Assembly: GCA_901538445.1 (NCBI GenBank)
Contig: LR594585.1
Span: forward strand, 1,379,500 to 1,443,499
From: Gemmataceae bacterium
GTDB lineage: Bacteria; Planctomycetota; Planctomycetia; Gemmatales; Gemmataceae
Direction of reading: 5' to 3'
DNA length: 64,000 nucleotides
In this document: piece after piece, positions 46,365 to 56,346 of the stretch
Position numbering within the stretch: the first letter of the stretch is position 1
Layout: the number at the start of each line of letters is the position of its first letter
Notes under the pieces: generated by a model
Seen by the model: the letters and a program-made list of their open reading frames with translations, nothing else
What the model was told of the DNA's origin: nothing
Database searches by the model: none
Made by a program: the position numbers and the translations under genes

Positions 46365-48011
46365 TTACTTGGGGTGGCAGCAGGCGCAACCTTCGCCCAG
46401 GTCGGCCCGCTGCAACTCCGTGAGCAGCAGGCCGCTGGCCTTGGTCACGACCAGTTCGCCGGGCAGCACGCCGGCAATAACTTCGGTGTTCTTTTCGTCC
46501 CTCGCCCCGAGCCGGACCTTGCGGACGTGGAACACCTTGGGCGAGCCGACCTTGAGGTAGTCCTTGTCGCGGACGAAGACGACGTGGCAGCACCCCTCCC
46601 ACTGGACCGCCTCGTTCGGGACCGAGACGACGTTCGCGTCCTCGCGGAGGACCACCTTGCCCGAGCCGAACGTGTTGGCCCGGTGCTTGCCCTCGGGGTC
46701 GGGCAGGTCGGCACGGGCCTTCACCGTCCGCGTCCGGGGGTCGGCCTGCGTGCTGACCCAGGCCAGCTTGCCCGTGAGTTCCTCGCCGCCGGCGTCCGGG
46801 CTGAAGCGCACCGGCAGGCCGACGCGGAGCTTGCGGGCGTCTTCGCCCTTCGCGTCGAGGGTGAGCCACAGCCGGGTCGGATCGACCAGCTCGAAGAGGA
46901 TGCGGCCGTTGTCCACGACCTCCCCGGCGACGACCTCGCGCGAGGTGATGACGCCGTCCATCGGGGCGACCAGCGGCAGCAGGTTCGAGGTGACGCGCTT
47001 GGCGTCGAGCAACCCGGTCACGGGTGCGGGGATGCCGAGCAGGTGCAGCTTGGCCTTCAGTTGCTCCGGGGGCAGGGACCGCACCTCGGCTTCTTCGAGC
47101 GGCAGCCCCAGGTTGGTGAGCGACTGGCACCCCGCCCCGACGCGAATCTCGACCTCGCGCACGGCCGCCTCGGCCTCGCGGACCCGGACCTCGGGAACCG
47201 CGCCGCTGGAACTGCGGATGCTGGCGAGCGATTGCGCCCTCAACTGCAGCAGGGCGAGCGCCTGGAGCAATTCGGCCTTCGCCTTGCCGACCTCGGCCGC
47301 GTCCACGAGGGCCAGCACGTCCCCCGCTTTGACCGGGTCGCCCAGGTGCTTGAACACTCTCCACACGCTGCCCGGCGCGCGGCTCGACAGGTGGGCCACC
47401 CGCGTCTGGTCGTACCCCACCTCGCCGGGGGCCGCGACGTACTCCAAGGCGGGGGCCGTCCACACCGGCTCCACGACCACGCCCGCCTTGTCCGCCGCCG
47501 CGGCGTCGGTGAATTGGAGGCGGCGGTGGTGCGACCGGCAGACTTTGTTGTTCGCTGGCCTGGGCGCGAAGTCGAGGGACCGCTTGGCACGGTCGAGGTC
47601 CGCCGGCATGACCAGGGGCGTTTCGGGCAGTTGGGCCAGTTCCGGGTTGCACAGCGTGCATTCGGGAACGCCGTGGAGCTTGCACCAGCCGCGCTCCTTG
47701 GCCCTGGGCATCAAGTCCGGGTTGCACTCGACGCAGGCCGACTCGGGGACACTGTGTTCGCCGCACCAGTCGTCCTTCTGGGGAACGTGGCCGGTCAGTT
47801 CCGAGAACTTCGGCAGCGTCCAGCCCGAGTGGTGGCCGTACCAACCCACCGCGCCGACCAGGGCCAGGACAAGCGTGGTCGGGACCGCGCCCGCGATAAA
47901 GCTACCGGCGGTACGCAGCACGCCCCGACGCCGAGGCGACGGCGCTTTCGGTCGGGTTTCGGCGGCGGGCCTCTCCAGTAAGGCTGCGGTGCCGTTGACA
48001 GGCTCGTTCAT
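46365..48011 (-). CDS. RND efflux periplasmic adaptor (HlyD/CusB-like)
   Basis: Links the inner-membrane pump to the outer-membrane channel. One N-terminal helix (VPTTLVLALVGAVGWYG) is followed by two copies of the WC-H-C-C motif (DWCGEHSVPESACVEC and GWCKLHGVPECTLC), then the lipoyl/barrel adaptor (SSRAPGSVWRVFKHLGDPVK, VAPMDGVITSREVVAGEVVD). It ends GCACCHPK, a further Cys/His metal site. GGAAAGGAAACGGGC precedes the ATG. 548 residues, longer than usual because of the metal motifs. Confidence 0.94.
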   Translation of the reverse strand: MNEPVNGTAALLERPAAETRPKAPSPRRRGVLRTAGSFIAGAVPTTLVLALVGAVGWYGHHSGWTLPKFSELTGHVPQKDDWCGEHSVPESACVECNPDLMPRAKERGWCKLHGVPECTLCNPELAQLPETPLVMPADLDRAKRSLDFAPRPANNKVCRSHHRRLQFTDAAAADKAGVVVEPVWTAPALEYVAAPGEVGYDQTRVAHLSSRAPGSVWRVFKHLGDPVKAGDVLALVDAAEVGKAKAELLQALALLQLRAQSLASIRSSSGAVPEVRVREAEAAVREVEIRVGAGCQSLTNLGLPLEEAEVRSLPPEQLKAKLHLLGIPAPVTGLLDAKRVTSNLLPLVAPMDGVITSREVVAGEVVDNGRILFELVDPTRLWLTLDAKGEDARKLRVGLPVRFSPDAGGEELTGKLAWVSTQADPRTRTVKARADLPDPEGKHRANTFGSGKVVLREDANVVSVPNEAVQWEGCCHVVFVRDKDYLKVGSPKVFHVRKVRLGARDEKNTEVIAGVLPGELVVTKASGLLLTELQRADLGEGCACCHPK

Positions 48012-48166
48012 GCCCGTTTCCTTTCCTGAATTGATGGAGACAGAACGCGGACACGATGCCACCCCGCCTTGTGCGGGTCGTGGCCGTCAGCGCGAGTACG
48101 TGGGGTAGCCGTGTGGGGTCGAACGACGGCACCGCCGCGACCACGGGTGAACGAGACGGGGGCCGA

Positions 48167-48604
48167 CTAAATGACGAGTGTGCAGTGCGACAGGTAGAGC
48201 GGCGGGTCGGACGGCCAAGTCACGGCACGGACCGCGACCGAAATCGGCTTGGCTGCGGGCAGGTCGGGAAGGATGCTGACGAGCGCGACGGGAGGCAACA
48301 GCGAGTGCAACGAGGGTGTGGGGTCAGCCCACTTGTAACGGTCCACGCCGGGCGAGGCCGGACAGCCCGGCATGTGCGAGTCGTCGTCCTGGGCCGGAGT
48401 GCGCGATGGAGGGGCGGGGTCTCGTCCGTTGCGGCAGCCGCGGCAGGAGCAGTCCGCAGCAGTCGTGTGGTCGGCGTCGGCGAGCCGGAGCGATTGGGCG
48501 CGAGTCGGCAGGCCGCCTTTGCAGATGCAAAGGCCGGTGGGTTGGAGGAGTGGCAGGCAAGCCATCCACATCAGGACTCGGGCCAAAATCGACAGCGCGA
48601 ACAC
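48167..48604 (-). CDS. Cys/His-rich secreted protein, family copy 1 (145 aa)
   Basis: A hydrophobic N-terminus leads to LCICKGG, then CSCRGC, HMPGCPASPGVDR and the end PLYLSHCTLVI. The same plan recurs at 56946-57392 and 59676-60107. Starts at a GTG; ribosome site weak. It lies 155 bases upstream of the RND adaptor gene on the same strand. Metal binding outside the cell is inferred from the Cys/His content. Confidence 0.6.
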   Translation of the reverse strand: MFALSILARVLMWMACLPLLQPTGLCICKGGLPTRAQSLRLADADHTTAADCSCRGCRNGRDPAPPSRTPAQDDDSHMPGCPASPGVDRYKWADPTPSLHSLLPPVALVSILPDLPAAKPISVAVRAVTWPSDPPLYLSHCTLVI

Positions 48605-48703
48605 CCCCTGAAAGTACGAGCATCTCAGTCAAGTCTACTCAATCCGCTGGTCGGGAGCAATGCCGAGCCGTTCCTCACGCCGTTTCCCGGCTCCCCGGGC
48701 CGG

Positions 48704-49594
48704 CTACAATGACATTTCGTCGGCCCGACCACTGCCCCTTTCGACTTGAACGGTCGAGTGGCCGATCCGGAACCTCTCCTTGACGGCACCGGCCGCCCGG
48801 CCGACGACCGCGTCCGCGACGGCCTGCGTGACCCCGTCGGTCAGGACGACGTGGACGCTGAGGGCGTCGATGCCCGACGTGATGGTCCAGACGTGCAGGT
48901 CGTGGACGGAGGCCACGCCCTCGACCCCGAGCAGGGCCGCCTCCACCTCGGCCAAGTTGACGTGGGCCGGCGTCGCCTCCAGTAACACGTTTACCGCCTG
49001 CGTCATGAGCCCCCACGTCCGGGGCAGGATGAACAGCCCGATCCCGACCCCGAACAGCGGGTCGGCGTAGTACCAGCCGGTCGTGAGCATGACCAACCCG
49101 GCGGCCAGCACCCCGACCGACCCGAGCAGGTCGCCGACCACTTCGAGGTACGCGCCCTTCATGTTCAGGCTCTCGCCGGACGAGCGGCGCAGCAGCCGGA
49201 TGCCGATCAGGTTCACCACCAGCCCGACCGTGGCGACGGCCATCATGGGCAGGCTGGACACCTCGGGCGGCTCGCGGAACCGGCGGTACGCCTCGAAGAG
49301 GATGAAGAACGCCATGAGGAACAGCACGACGGCGTTCGTCAGGGCCGCCAGGATTTCGACCCGGTAGTACCCGTAGGTCCGCTGCGGCGTTGCGGGTTTC
49401 TGCGACATCCAGGCGGCGAACAGGGCCAGCCCCAGCCCGCCCACGTCAGTCAGCATGTGGGCCGCGTCGGCGAGCAGGGCGAGGCTGTTCGTGAGCAACC
49501 CGCCGACCACCTCGACCAGGAAGTAGGTGAACGTCAGCCCGAAGACGATCCACAAGGACCGGCGGTTGTTGGCGGTCACGGAGAGTTGTTCCAT
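48704..49594 (-). CDS. CDF-family metal cation exporter (CzcD/ZitB-like)
   Basis: Six helices carry the metal sites LADAAHMLTDVGGLGLAL and LEVVGDLLGSVGVLAA; a cytoplasmic domain (VEGVASVHDLHVWTITSGID) follows. Exports Zn, Co or Cd by exchange with protons. 296 residues, typical. Starts 4 bases after the stop of the PP2C phosphatase gene, so both are likely on one transcript. Confidence 0.95.
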   Translation of the reverse strand: MEQLSVTANNRRSLWIVFGLTFTYFLVEVVGGLLTNSLALLADAAHMLTDVGGLGLALFAAWMSQKPATPQRTYGYYRVEILAALTNAVVLFLMAFFILFEAYRRFREPPEVSSLPMMAVATVGLVVNLIGIRLLRRSSGESLNMKGAYLEVVGDLLGSVGVLAAGLVMLTTGWYYADPLFGVGIGLFILPRTWGLMTQAVNVLLEATPAHVNLAEVEAALLGVEGVASVHDLHVWTITSGIDALSVHVVLTDGVTQAVADAVVGRAAGAVKERFRIGHSTVQVERGSGRADEMSL

Positions 49595-49597
49595 GCG

Positions 49598-51085
49598 TTA
49601 CTCCTGTGTTTCGTGTTCCGACGGATCACGCCCGAAGCGGACGGCCATCAGCGTGTAGTCGTCGGCCGGTTGGCTGCCGCCCAGGTGCCGCAGCACGGCC
49701 CGATCAACCGCCCCCACGATCTCTTCGGGGGACGCCCGGCCGACACTGCGTACCGCCTCGCCCACCCGGTCACGGCCGAACAGGTTGCCGCCGGCGTCCA
49801 TCGCCTCCGTCACCCCGTCCGACAGTCCGACCAGTACGGACCCCGGCGGGGCGGGTGCCGCCTCCGTGTCCCAGGTGCCGTCGGGCATCACCCCGAGCAG
49901 CGTCCCCGTCGCCGGCAACAATAGCGCGGTCGGGGCGTCGGTCAACAAGAACCCCGGCTCGTGGCCGGCGCTGGCGTGCCACAGGGTCTGCCGCACCGGG
50001 CACCAGCGGGTCACCAGGAGCGAGGCGAAGCACTCGGGCGGGGCTACCGCGGCGAACCGGGCGTTCACCCGCCGGACCACGGCCCCCGGGTCGGCGTCCA
50101 CCTCGACGGCGTCCAGGATGAGTACCTTGAGGATGGCCGCGACCATCGCGGCCGGAACCCCGTGCCCGACGACATCGGCCACGCAGCACACCACCGTCCC
50201 GTCCGGCAACGCCAGCACGTCGTAGTAGTCCCCGGCGACTGCCTCGGCCGGTCGGTGGGTTGCCGCCAGCCGGACGCCCGGGGCGACTTCGCCCGACCGT
50301 GGCAACAGATTCTCCTGCACGCGGCGGGCCTGTTCGAGGGCCAGCCGACGCCGGTCGGCGTCGTTGGCCAAAGCTCGGCTCATGTCGTTTACCGCACCGG
50401 CCAGCCGGTCGAGTTCGTCGGTCCTGAACGGCCCCGTCTGTGCCCCCAACTTCCCCGCGCGGATGGCCTCGATGGTTCGCACCAGCCGCCGCAGCGGCCG
50501 GGACACCAGCCGGTGGACCAGCAGGTGAACAGACACGGCAAGCAGGACGCCGAAGACCAGCACACCGACCGACCGGGTGACCACCCGCCCACGCACCTCG
50601 CGGCGGATGTCATCGAGTTGCTCCGCGACGTAGACGATCACGCCGTCCTCGGCGTGGACCCCGGTGACGATCCCGACATCACCGAGCGTCGCCTGCCGCT
50701 CGGAGTCCGAGGCCGCCGCCCGGATCGCACTCACGATCTCGTCCGACTCCCGGCGGTGCGGCCGGGACTGGTACACCCGTCCGCCCGATTCCACAACGAT
50801 GTGATGGCCGGGGGAGGTGGTGTCGCTCATCCGCAGGCACACGCCGTCGATGAACTGCTGCACCTCGCCAAGCTCGGCCGCGGGCCGGACCACCGCCCGG
50901 TGGATCGTCATCGCCTCCTCGTCCAGTGCCGCCGTCCGCTCCACAACGTGTTCCCGCGTCTCACGGACGGCGTCGAACGCAATGAAGCCGGCGACGGCCA
51001 GGAAGACGACAAGGTTGACAGCGACGGACGTGCGGAACCCGATCCCACGGAGGCGAACCGGGCGGCTGGGTGTGCTACTCGGCAT
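49598..51085 (-). CDS. PP2C-type phosphatase with sensor domain and HAMP
   Basis: Two helices frame a periplasmic domain (residues about 35-170), HAMP is at about 185-245 (VSRPLRRLVRTIEAIRAGKL), and SpoIIE-type phosphatase is the C-terminal half: AVAGDYYDVLALPDG, ADVVGHGVPAAMVA, GLSDGVTEAMDAGG, DDYTLMAVRFGRD. Such proteins dephosphorylate anti-sigma-factor antagonists. The ATG at 51085 has AAGGAG upstream; longer frames are rejected. Could sense metal or envelope stress. Confidence 0.88.
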   Translation of the reverse strand: MPSSTPSRPVRLRGIGFRTSVAVNLVVFLAVAGFIAFDAVRETREHVVERTAALDEEAMTIHRAVVRPAAELGEVQQFIDGVCLRMSDTTSPGHHIVVESGGRVYQSRPHRRESDEIVSAIRAAASDSERQATLGDVGIVTGVHAEDGVIVYVAEQLDDIRREVRGRVVTRSVGVLVFGVLLAVSVHLLVHRLVSRPLRRLVRTIEAIRAGKLGAQTGPFRTDELDRLAGAVNDMSRALANDADRRRLALEQARRVQENLLPRSGEVAPGVRLAATHRPAEAVAGDYYDVLALPDGTVVCCVADVVGHGVPAAMVAAILKVLILDAVEVDADPGAVVRRVNARFAAVAPPECFASLLVTRWCPVRQTLWHASAGHEPGFLLTDAPTALLLPATGTLLGVMPDGTWDTEAAPAPPGSVLVGLSDGVTEAMDAGGNLFGRDRVGEAVRSVGRASPEEIVGAVDRAVLRHLGGSQPADDYTLMAVRFGRDPSEHETQE

Positions 51086-51213
51086 GTTCGCGGTGACTCC
51101 TTGTAAGCCGAGTGGTTCGTTCTCCGGCCCGGTCGGGCCACGTCCTTGAGGAGGGGGAAAACGAACGGGCCGGGGCGAACCCCGGCCCGCTGCGGTGTGG
51201 TTGTCGAAGCCGA

Positions 51214-51534
51214 TCAGTGGTGCCGGCGGTGGTGGGAGTGGTGACCGTGACCGTAGCCGAACCCCGGACTGACCGGGTATGCAGGATAGTAGGACGGGAC
51301 CGGGACAACACCCACGCCGAACCCGCCGCCGTAGCTCGGGCCGGCGTAGTAGCCGCCGCCGTGGCCGTAATGGCCGGCCGGCTGGTGGTGGCTGGGGGCG
51401 TAGTGGCCGTTGAACCCGTGCCCGGAGTAGCCCGGGGAGTAGGCGGGGTAGCCGTGTCCGTGCTGGGCCGAAGCCGAACCGGCGGTGGCGGCCAGGGCGA
51501 CAGCCGCCACGGCACCCAGGATGATGTGTCGCAT
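51214..51534 (-). CDS. His/Gly/Tyr-rich secreted protein, 106 aa
   Basis: A signal peptide ends ASAQ near residue 24. The mature part is a low-complexity string of Gly, His, Tyr and Pro (HGHGYPAYSPGYSGHGFNGH, then YGHGHHSHHRRHH). Such sequences bind metal ions in the envelope. GGAGTTCACC precedes the ATG. No family recognised. Confidence 0.65.
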   Translation of the reverse strand: MRHIILGAVAAVALAATAGSASAQHGHGYPAYSPGYSGHGFNGHYAPSHHQPAGHYGHGGGYYAGPSYGGGFGVGVVPVPSYYPAYPVSPGFGYGHGHHSHHRRHH

Positions 51535-51697
51535 GGTGAACTCCAGGTGGGGGAAGGGAGGCGGGGCGGTTGTGACCCAAAAGATGGTTCATGCCAGTCC
51601 GTCGCACGCCCCACCCGTTCATGGGACGCAGAGCGGGCGTACACTTGCGCGTGACGATCGAGGACGCCTGGTGTGGGGCGCGTAGGTAGTCGCATCC

Positions 51698-54085
51698 TCA
51701 CGGCTTCACCTCACCAAACAGGCTCAAGCGTTGGACGGCCCGCCGCCGCTGGTCGTCCCGCACCGCCGCATCGGCTTCAGCGCCGAAGCGCACGCCGCCC
51801 GACGGCAGCCGAGTCAGCACTCTATCGAAGTATTGCCGCAGCGCCGTTCCTGAGAGCGTCCGACCCGCGCGGTGGCTGACCGGGGCCGCAAACTCCAGAC
51901 GGGGGTGTTCGTCGGTGTTCAGCCGCCGGGCCGGGTTGCGGGGCCAGTCCCCGAGGTACAGGGCCGGCAAGTCGGAAGGGTTTCGCAGGTCGGGGTCCGG
52001 CCCGCCGCGCATGGCGTTCAAGACCTCCAGGCGGTCCTCCAGGCGCGCGTGGCCGACGGCGAACGACTCCTCGCTGCCGACCAGGGCCACGATGGGGTAC
52101 TTGGCGTCGAACTGGCCCCACCAGATCGTCGCGTGCGGGAAGGCGGTCGAAAAACTGTCCGCGATCAGCTCGAATTCTTCGGGGCCGAGCTGGTACAGGG
52201 CGATCCACTGGCAGAACAGCCCGCCGGGCTTCAACCGGTGTCGGGCCGTTTCGTAGAACTCGACGGTGTAGAGGTAGGCCGTCCGGCTCTCCCACGGCAC
52301 GAACAGGTCGGAGACGATCACGTCGAACCGCCGGTTCGTGCGGAGCAGGTAGTGCCGGGCGTCGTCGATGCGGACTTCGACCTTGGGGTGATCGACGATG
52401 CCGAGGTTGGCCGCCGCCAGCAGCCGGGACGCCTCCACGACTTCGGGAATTAACTCGACGACGACCGCCCGCTCCACATCCCGGTCTACGACCGCAGGTG
52501 CCGCCGTCAGTCCGGTCCCCAGCCCGAGGAAGGCGACCTCGGTAGGCCGGGGGTGGAGCAGCAGCGGCAGCCGCCCCTGCCGGTACTCACGAACCGCATA
52601 CGCCGTCGAGCCGTGCCGGTAGTGGAGGTTCTGCCGCACCGCGAGCGAATCGCCCCGCCCCGTGCGGACGACATCGACCCACCCATAGGCGCTCTCCCAC
52701 CGGCGAACCACCTCGACGCCGCCACCTTCTCTCCAGTCCACAAGCCGCCCCGACACGATCAGAACCGCCAGCCCGGCCGTCGTCGCGGCCGAGGCGGCGG
52801 CAAGTTTCCGGTTCCCGCCACGGAGGAGCAGAACCGCCCCGGCGACACCGAACAGGGCGACGAACACCGCGAACGCCGACCACAATCCGACCAGCGGGGG
52901 CAAGAGAAACCCGGCCGCAATCGCCCCCACGGCCCCCGCCAGGGTGTTCACAGCCGTCACACGCCCGACCGCCCGGCCCCCGGACGCCGCCTGGATGGCG
53001 GCAGGCAGGGTCATGCCCAAGAGTACGACCGGAGGCAGCACGAAGACTGCCACCAGAGCGAACGCCCCGGCGAGGTAGCCGGAGAACGTCTCCCCCGACG
53101 AGAAGTAGCTCAACCCCGTCGCACCGGGGAAGGCGGCGACGGAGGCCGCCAAGGCCAAGCCGCCGAGCGAGAAGGACGCCGTTACAACCCGTCGAGGCGT
53201 CCACCGCCGCCCGAGCCGAACCGCGACCGCGGCCCCGAGGCTCAGGGCGAGGAGGAAGACGGCGACGACGGCCCCGAACGTGTACACGCTGTTGTGGAGA
53301 ACGAGCGAGAACATCCGTGTGTACAGCACCTCAAGGCACAGGATGCCAAACCCGGAGATCGCCGCCACGGCCAGCCAACCCGACGACCCGCCGGGTCGGT
53401 CCGCTTCGATGTCCGCCGCCTCACCGGGCGTGTTCGCCCCACGCTGGAAGAATGCCGCCACGCAAGCGGTCAACCAGCACGCCGCCGAGAGAACGGCGGC
53501 CAGGAACCCGCTGGCGCGGACACCGACGACGTTCAGGAGGACTGCCGAAGCCGCTACGATCCCGACCACGCCGCCGGCGGTGTTCAGACCGTATGCGATG
53601 GCTCCGCGGTGTCGGGAACTGGCCCCGCCCGCCAGGGCCTCGACGACCAACGGTAGCGTCGCCCCCAGCGGGATCGTGGCGGGGAGCAGGATCACGAACC
53701 CCCACGCCGCCCGCCCACCGGCCGAGTCGCGGAACCACTCCCGCCCGCCCGGCCCGGCGGCCCCGCCGACCCAGTCCAGCAGAGCGGGGACGAGGCACGA
53801 CCACGCCGCCGCGACCAGTTCCGCCGCGCCGTACCCGAGTAGGGGAGGCACCCGCGCGGCGAGCCGGCCGCCGAGGAACTGACCGATTGCCAGCCCGGTG
53901 AAGTACGCCGCCAGGACGAGCGCCGCCGCCTGGGCCGTCTGGCCGACCGCAAGCCCGACCAGCCGCGACCACGACGCCTCGTAGACCAGCGCGGCAACGC
54001 CCGACAGGAAGAACAGGGAGTAGACGAGCGCGGCCGGCGGTTCGCCACCCGCCCGGGCGTCCGCACTTTGAGCGACGGTGGTCAT
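51698..54085 (-). CDS. Fused membrane transporter / spermidine-synthase-like protein
   Basis: About eleven helices (residues 20-480) come first, followed by a class I methyltransferase-like fold of the spermidine synthase type: EVAFLGLGTGLTAAPA, AVVVELIPEVVEASRLLAA, VSDLFVPWESRTAYLYTVE. Planctomycetes have many such fusions, of unknown substrate. Its ATG overlaps the previous stop as ATGA (54082-54085). Confidence 0.82.
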   Translation of the reverse strand: MTTVAQSADARAGGEPPAALVYSLFFLSGVAALVYEASWSRLVGLAVGQTAQAAALVLAAYFTGLAIGQFLGGRLAARVPPLLGYGAAELVAAAWSCLVPALLDWVGGAAGPGGREWFRDSAGGRAAWGFVILLPATIPLGATLPLVVEALAGGASSRHRGAIAYGLNTAGGVVGIVAASAVLLNVVGVRASGFLAAVLSAACWLTACVAAFFQRGANTPGEAADIEADRPGGSSGWLAVAAISGFGILCLEVLYTRMFSLVLHNSVYTFGAVVAVFLLALSLGAAVAVRLGRRWTPRRVVTASFSLGGLALAASVAAFPGATGLSYFSSGETFSGYLAGAFALVAVFVLPPVVLLGMTLPAAIQAASGGRAVGRVTAVNTLAGAVGAIAAGFLLPPLVGLWSAFAVFVALFGVAGAVLLLRGGNRKLAAASAATTAGLAVLIVSGRLVDWREGGGVEVVRRWESAYGWVDVVRTGRGDSLAVRQNLHYRHGSTAYAVREYRQGRLPLLLHPRPTEVAFLGLGTGLTAAPAVVDRDVERAVVVELIPEVVEASRLLAAANLGIVDHPKVEVRIDDARHYLLRTNRRFDVIVSDLFVPWESRTAYLYTVEFYETARHRLKPGGLFCQWIALYQLGPEEFELIADSFSTAFPHATIWWGQFDAKYPIVALVGSEESFAVGHARLEDRLEVLNAMRGGPDPDLRNPSDLPALYLGDWPRNPARRLNTDEHPRLEFAAPVSHRAGRTLSGTALRQYFDRVLTRLPSGGVRFGAEADAAVRDDQRRRAVQRLSLFGEVKP

Positions 54086-56346
54086 TCGCCCACCGCCTGC
54101 TCAGAGGTTCGCGTGGCGGCTTCGCAGCGGGGCCGGGGCCGGGCAGTGTGGAACCTTGCCCGCAACGTTTCCCAGTCCAGCACCAGCGTGCCGCCGGTCG
54201 CCTCGTGCTGCTTCTCCCAGTTCATGAGCAGCGTCAGGCAGGCGTGGTCGATGTAGCTCAACCCCATCAGATCGACGTGCAGGGTGATGCCCGGCGGCAC
54301 CCGCTCTAACGCCGCCGCCAACTTCGGCAAGCGAATGAACGTGGCCGACCCCTCCAGGACGAGCGTCAGCCGGCCGCTCGCCGGGTCGCCCCGTCGGCGA
54401 ATGCGGAGCCGGGAGAAGGTGTGGATGAGCTTGACCACCGCCAGCCCGACCCCGAGCAGCACGCCGGCCAGCAAGTCCACGGCGACCACCGTGATCGCGG
54501 TGACGACGCAGATCGCCCCCTCGGCCCGGCTCTCCCGCCACAACGCCCGGATGGCGTGGGCCTCGATCAGTCGGATGCCGGTCAACACCAGGATGGCGGC
54601 CAGGGCGGCGGTCGGGATGAGCCGCAGCAGGCCCGGAGCGAGCAGGACGAACCCGAGCAGCCAGACGCCGTGGAACACGGTAGAGCAGCGGGTCCGGGCA
54701 CCGGCCCGGACGTTGGCGGCACTCCGCACGACCGCCCCGGACAGGGGCAGTATCCCAAGCGAACCGAGAATCGTGTTGCTAACGCCCTGGGCGGTCAGTT
54801 CCCGGTCGTACCGGGTCCGCGGCCCGCGGTGCATCTGATCGACGGCCACCGCACACAAGAGGGTTTCGGCGCTGGCCACCAGGGCGACCGTCGCGGCCGT
54901 CAGCCACACTGCACCGTCGGACACCATCCCGAGGAACCCGGCCGGGTCCGGCGGGCGGACGGCGGATGTCAGCCCCTCGAACGTGACCCGCTGGATCGGC
55001 CATCCGAGCATGGCGGTCACGGCCGTCGCCAGCACGACGGCCAGCAGCACCGTGGGGATCGCCCGCAGTCGTCCCCGGGCGAGCGGCATCCACAATACCA
55101 GCACCGCGAGCGTCAGCAGCCCGATCGCCGCAGCCTCCTGGTGTTCCGGGTGGCCCTCGTGGCTGTCGGCGACCCCGTGCCACACCGCCGTCGGGATCGT
55201 CGCCAAGTTGCGGAGCGGGCTTTTCGTCGGCGGGTCGTCCACCAGGACGTGGAACTGCTGGGCGAAGAGGACGACGCCGATACCGGCGAGCATCCCGAGG
55301 ACGACGGCCGGGGACACGGCCCGGAACCACTGGCCCAACCGCAGGATGCCGGCCGCCACCTGGATTAATCCGGCCAGCACCACGACGAGACCAAGTCGCT
55401 CCGGGCCGGACTTCTGCACCACGTCGAGCAGGATCACGATCAGGCCGATTGACGGGCCGCTCACCTGGAGCGGGCTGCCGCCGATCAACCCGACGAGTAT
55501 CCCACCGATGATCCCGGTGATGATCCCGGCTTCCGGCGGCATCCCAGTGGCCTTGGCGATGGCCAGACACAGCGGCAGGGCGACGAGGAACACCACCAAC
55601 GAGGCCGGGAGGTCGTGCCGCAAGACGGACGCCCACCCCGGACGGGCGGCTTCGGGCGGCGGCTCAAAGGTCGCGTCCGGTTCTCGTTCGTGATCCGTGC
55701 CGTGGGCCGGCAGGGTGGGGTGGACGACCGGCATATCAAGAAGTGGGGAGAACGTGGCTGAACACGGATCGTAGGCGAGGACTTCGCTCGACTCGAACCG
55801 CAGCACCCAGGCGTGCAACCGCAGGGTGCCGGCCGCCAACCCGGCGGCGACGACCGGGTGCTTCGACAAGTTGTCCAGTTGAACCAGCACGTTCCGTTCG
55901 ACCGCCCGGTCCCACAACTCGTCTCCTGTGGCCGCAGGGTGGTCCCGTTCCACGTCGGCCCGCACGTCGCGGGCGTGGGCCAGCCACTCGGCCACCTTCG
56001 GCATGTCCCTCGCCTCGGCGGGTTCGAGCATCGCCTTGACCGCGCCGCAGCGGTAGTGGCCGCCCACGATGATGTCGGTCACCCCCAGGGCGGTGACGGC
56101 GTACTCCACCGTCGCCCCCTCCCCGCCGGGCGTGTCGGTCGGCGGGACGATGTTGCCGGCGTTCCGGGAGACGAACAGGTCGCCGGGGTCGGCCTGCATC
56201 AGCGTGTCGGGCAGCACCCGCGAGTCGGAGCAGGTGATGAGGAGGGCGAGGGGACGTTGCCCCCGGGCACTCCGCTCGAAGAGTTCCTTCCGCTCCCACA
56301 GCACGTTCTGGCGGAAGTGCCGCAACCCTTGGATCAGTTTCTCCAT
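54082..56346 (-). CDS. Carbonic anhydrase / SulP transporter / STAS fusion, 754 aa
   Basis: Residues 1-205 are a beta-carbonic anhydrase: zinc ligands in LITCSDSRVLPD and VGGHYRCGAVKAML. Residues about 240-600 are a SulP anion transporter (KATGMPPEAGIITGIIGGIL; VSNTILGSLGILPLSGAVVR). Residues 655-755 are a STAS domain (LHVDLMGLSYIDHACLTLL). Probably a bicarbonate or sulfate transporter with in-built hydration. The carbonic anhydrase stands first, unlike the usual order. GAGGAGTGCGAA precedes the ATG. Confidence 0.9.
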   Translation of the reverse strand: MEKLIQGLRHFRQNVLWERKELFERSARGQRPLALLITCSDSRVLPDTLMQADPGDLFVSRNAGNIVPPTDTPGGEGATVEYAVTALGVTDIIVGGHYRCGAVKAMLEPAEARDMPKVAEWLAHARDVRADVERDHPAATGDELWDRAVERNVLVQLDNLSKHPVVAAGLAAGTLRLHAWVLRFESSEVLAYDPCSATFSPLLDMPVVHPTLPAHGTDHEREPDATFEPPPEAARPGWASVLRHDLPASLVVFLVALPLCLAIAKATGMPPEAGIITGIIGGILVGLIGGSPLQVSGPSIGLIVILLDVVQKSGPERLGLVVVLAGLIQVAAGILRLGQWFRAVSPAVVLGMLAGIGVVLFAQQFHVLVDDPPTKSPLRNLATIPTAVWHGVADSHEGHPEHQEAAAIGLLTLAVLVLWMPLARGRLRAIPTVLLAVVLATAVTAMLGWPIQRVTFEGLTSAVRPPDPAGFLGMVSDGAVWLTAATVALVASAETLLCAVAVDQMHRGPRTRYDRELTAQGVSNTILGSLGILPLSGAVVRSAANVRAGARTRCSTVFHGVWLLGFVLLAPGLLRLIPTAALAAILVLTGIRLIEAHAIRALWRESRAEGAICVVTAITVVAVDLLAGVLLGVGLAVVKLIHTFSRLRIRRRGDPASGRLTLVLEGSATFIRLPKLAAALERVPPGITLHVDLMGLSYIDHACLTLLMNWEKQHEATGGTLVLDWETLRARFHTARPRPRCEAATRTSEQAVGE

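Noticed and set aside
46345-47844. N-terminal extension of the RND pump to 1542 aa
   Set aside because: It overlaps the adaptor gene in another frame; the GTG at 46344 with a strong ribosome site starts at the family N-terminus.
51086-51622. Extension of the PP2C phosphatase to 674 aa
   Set aside because: Would cross the His-rich secreted gene; low-complexity text with no match to the sensor region.
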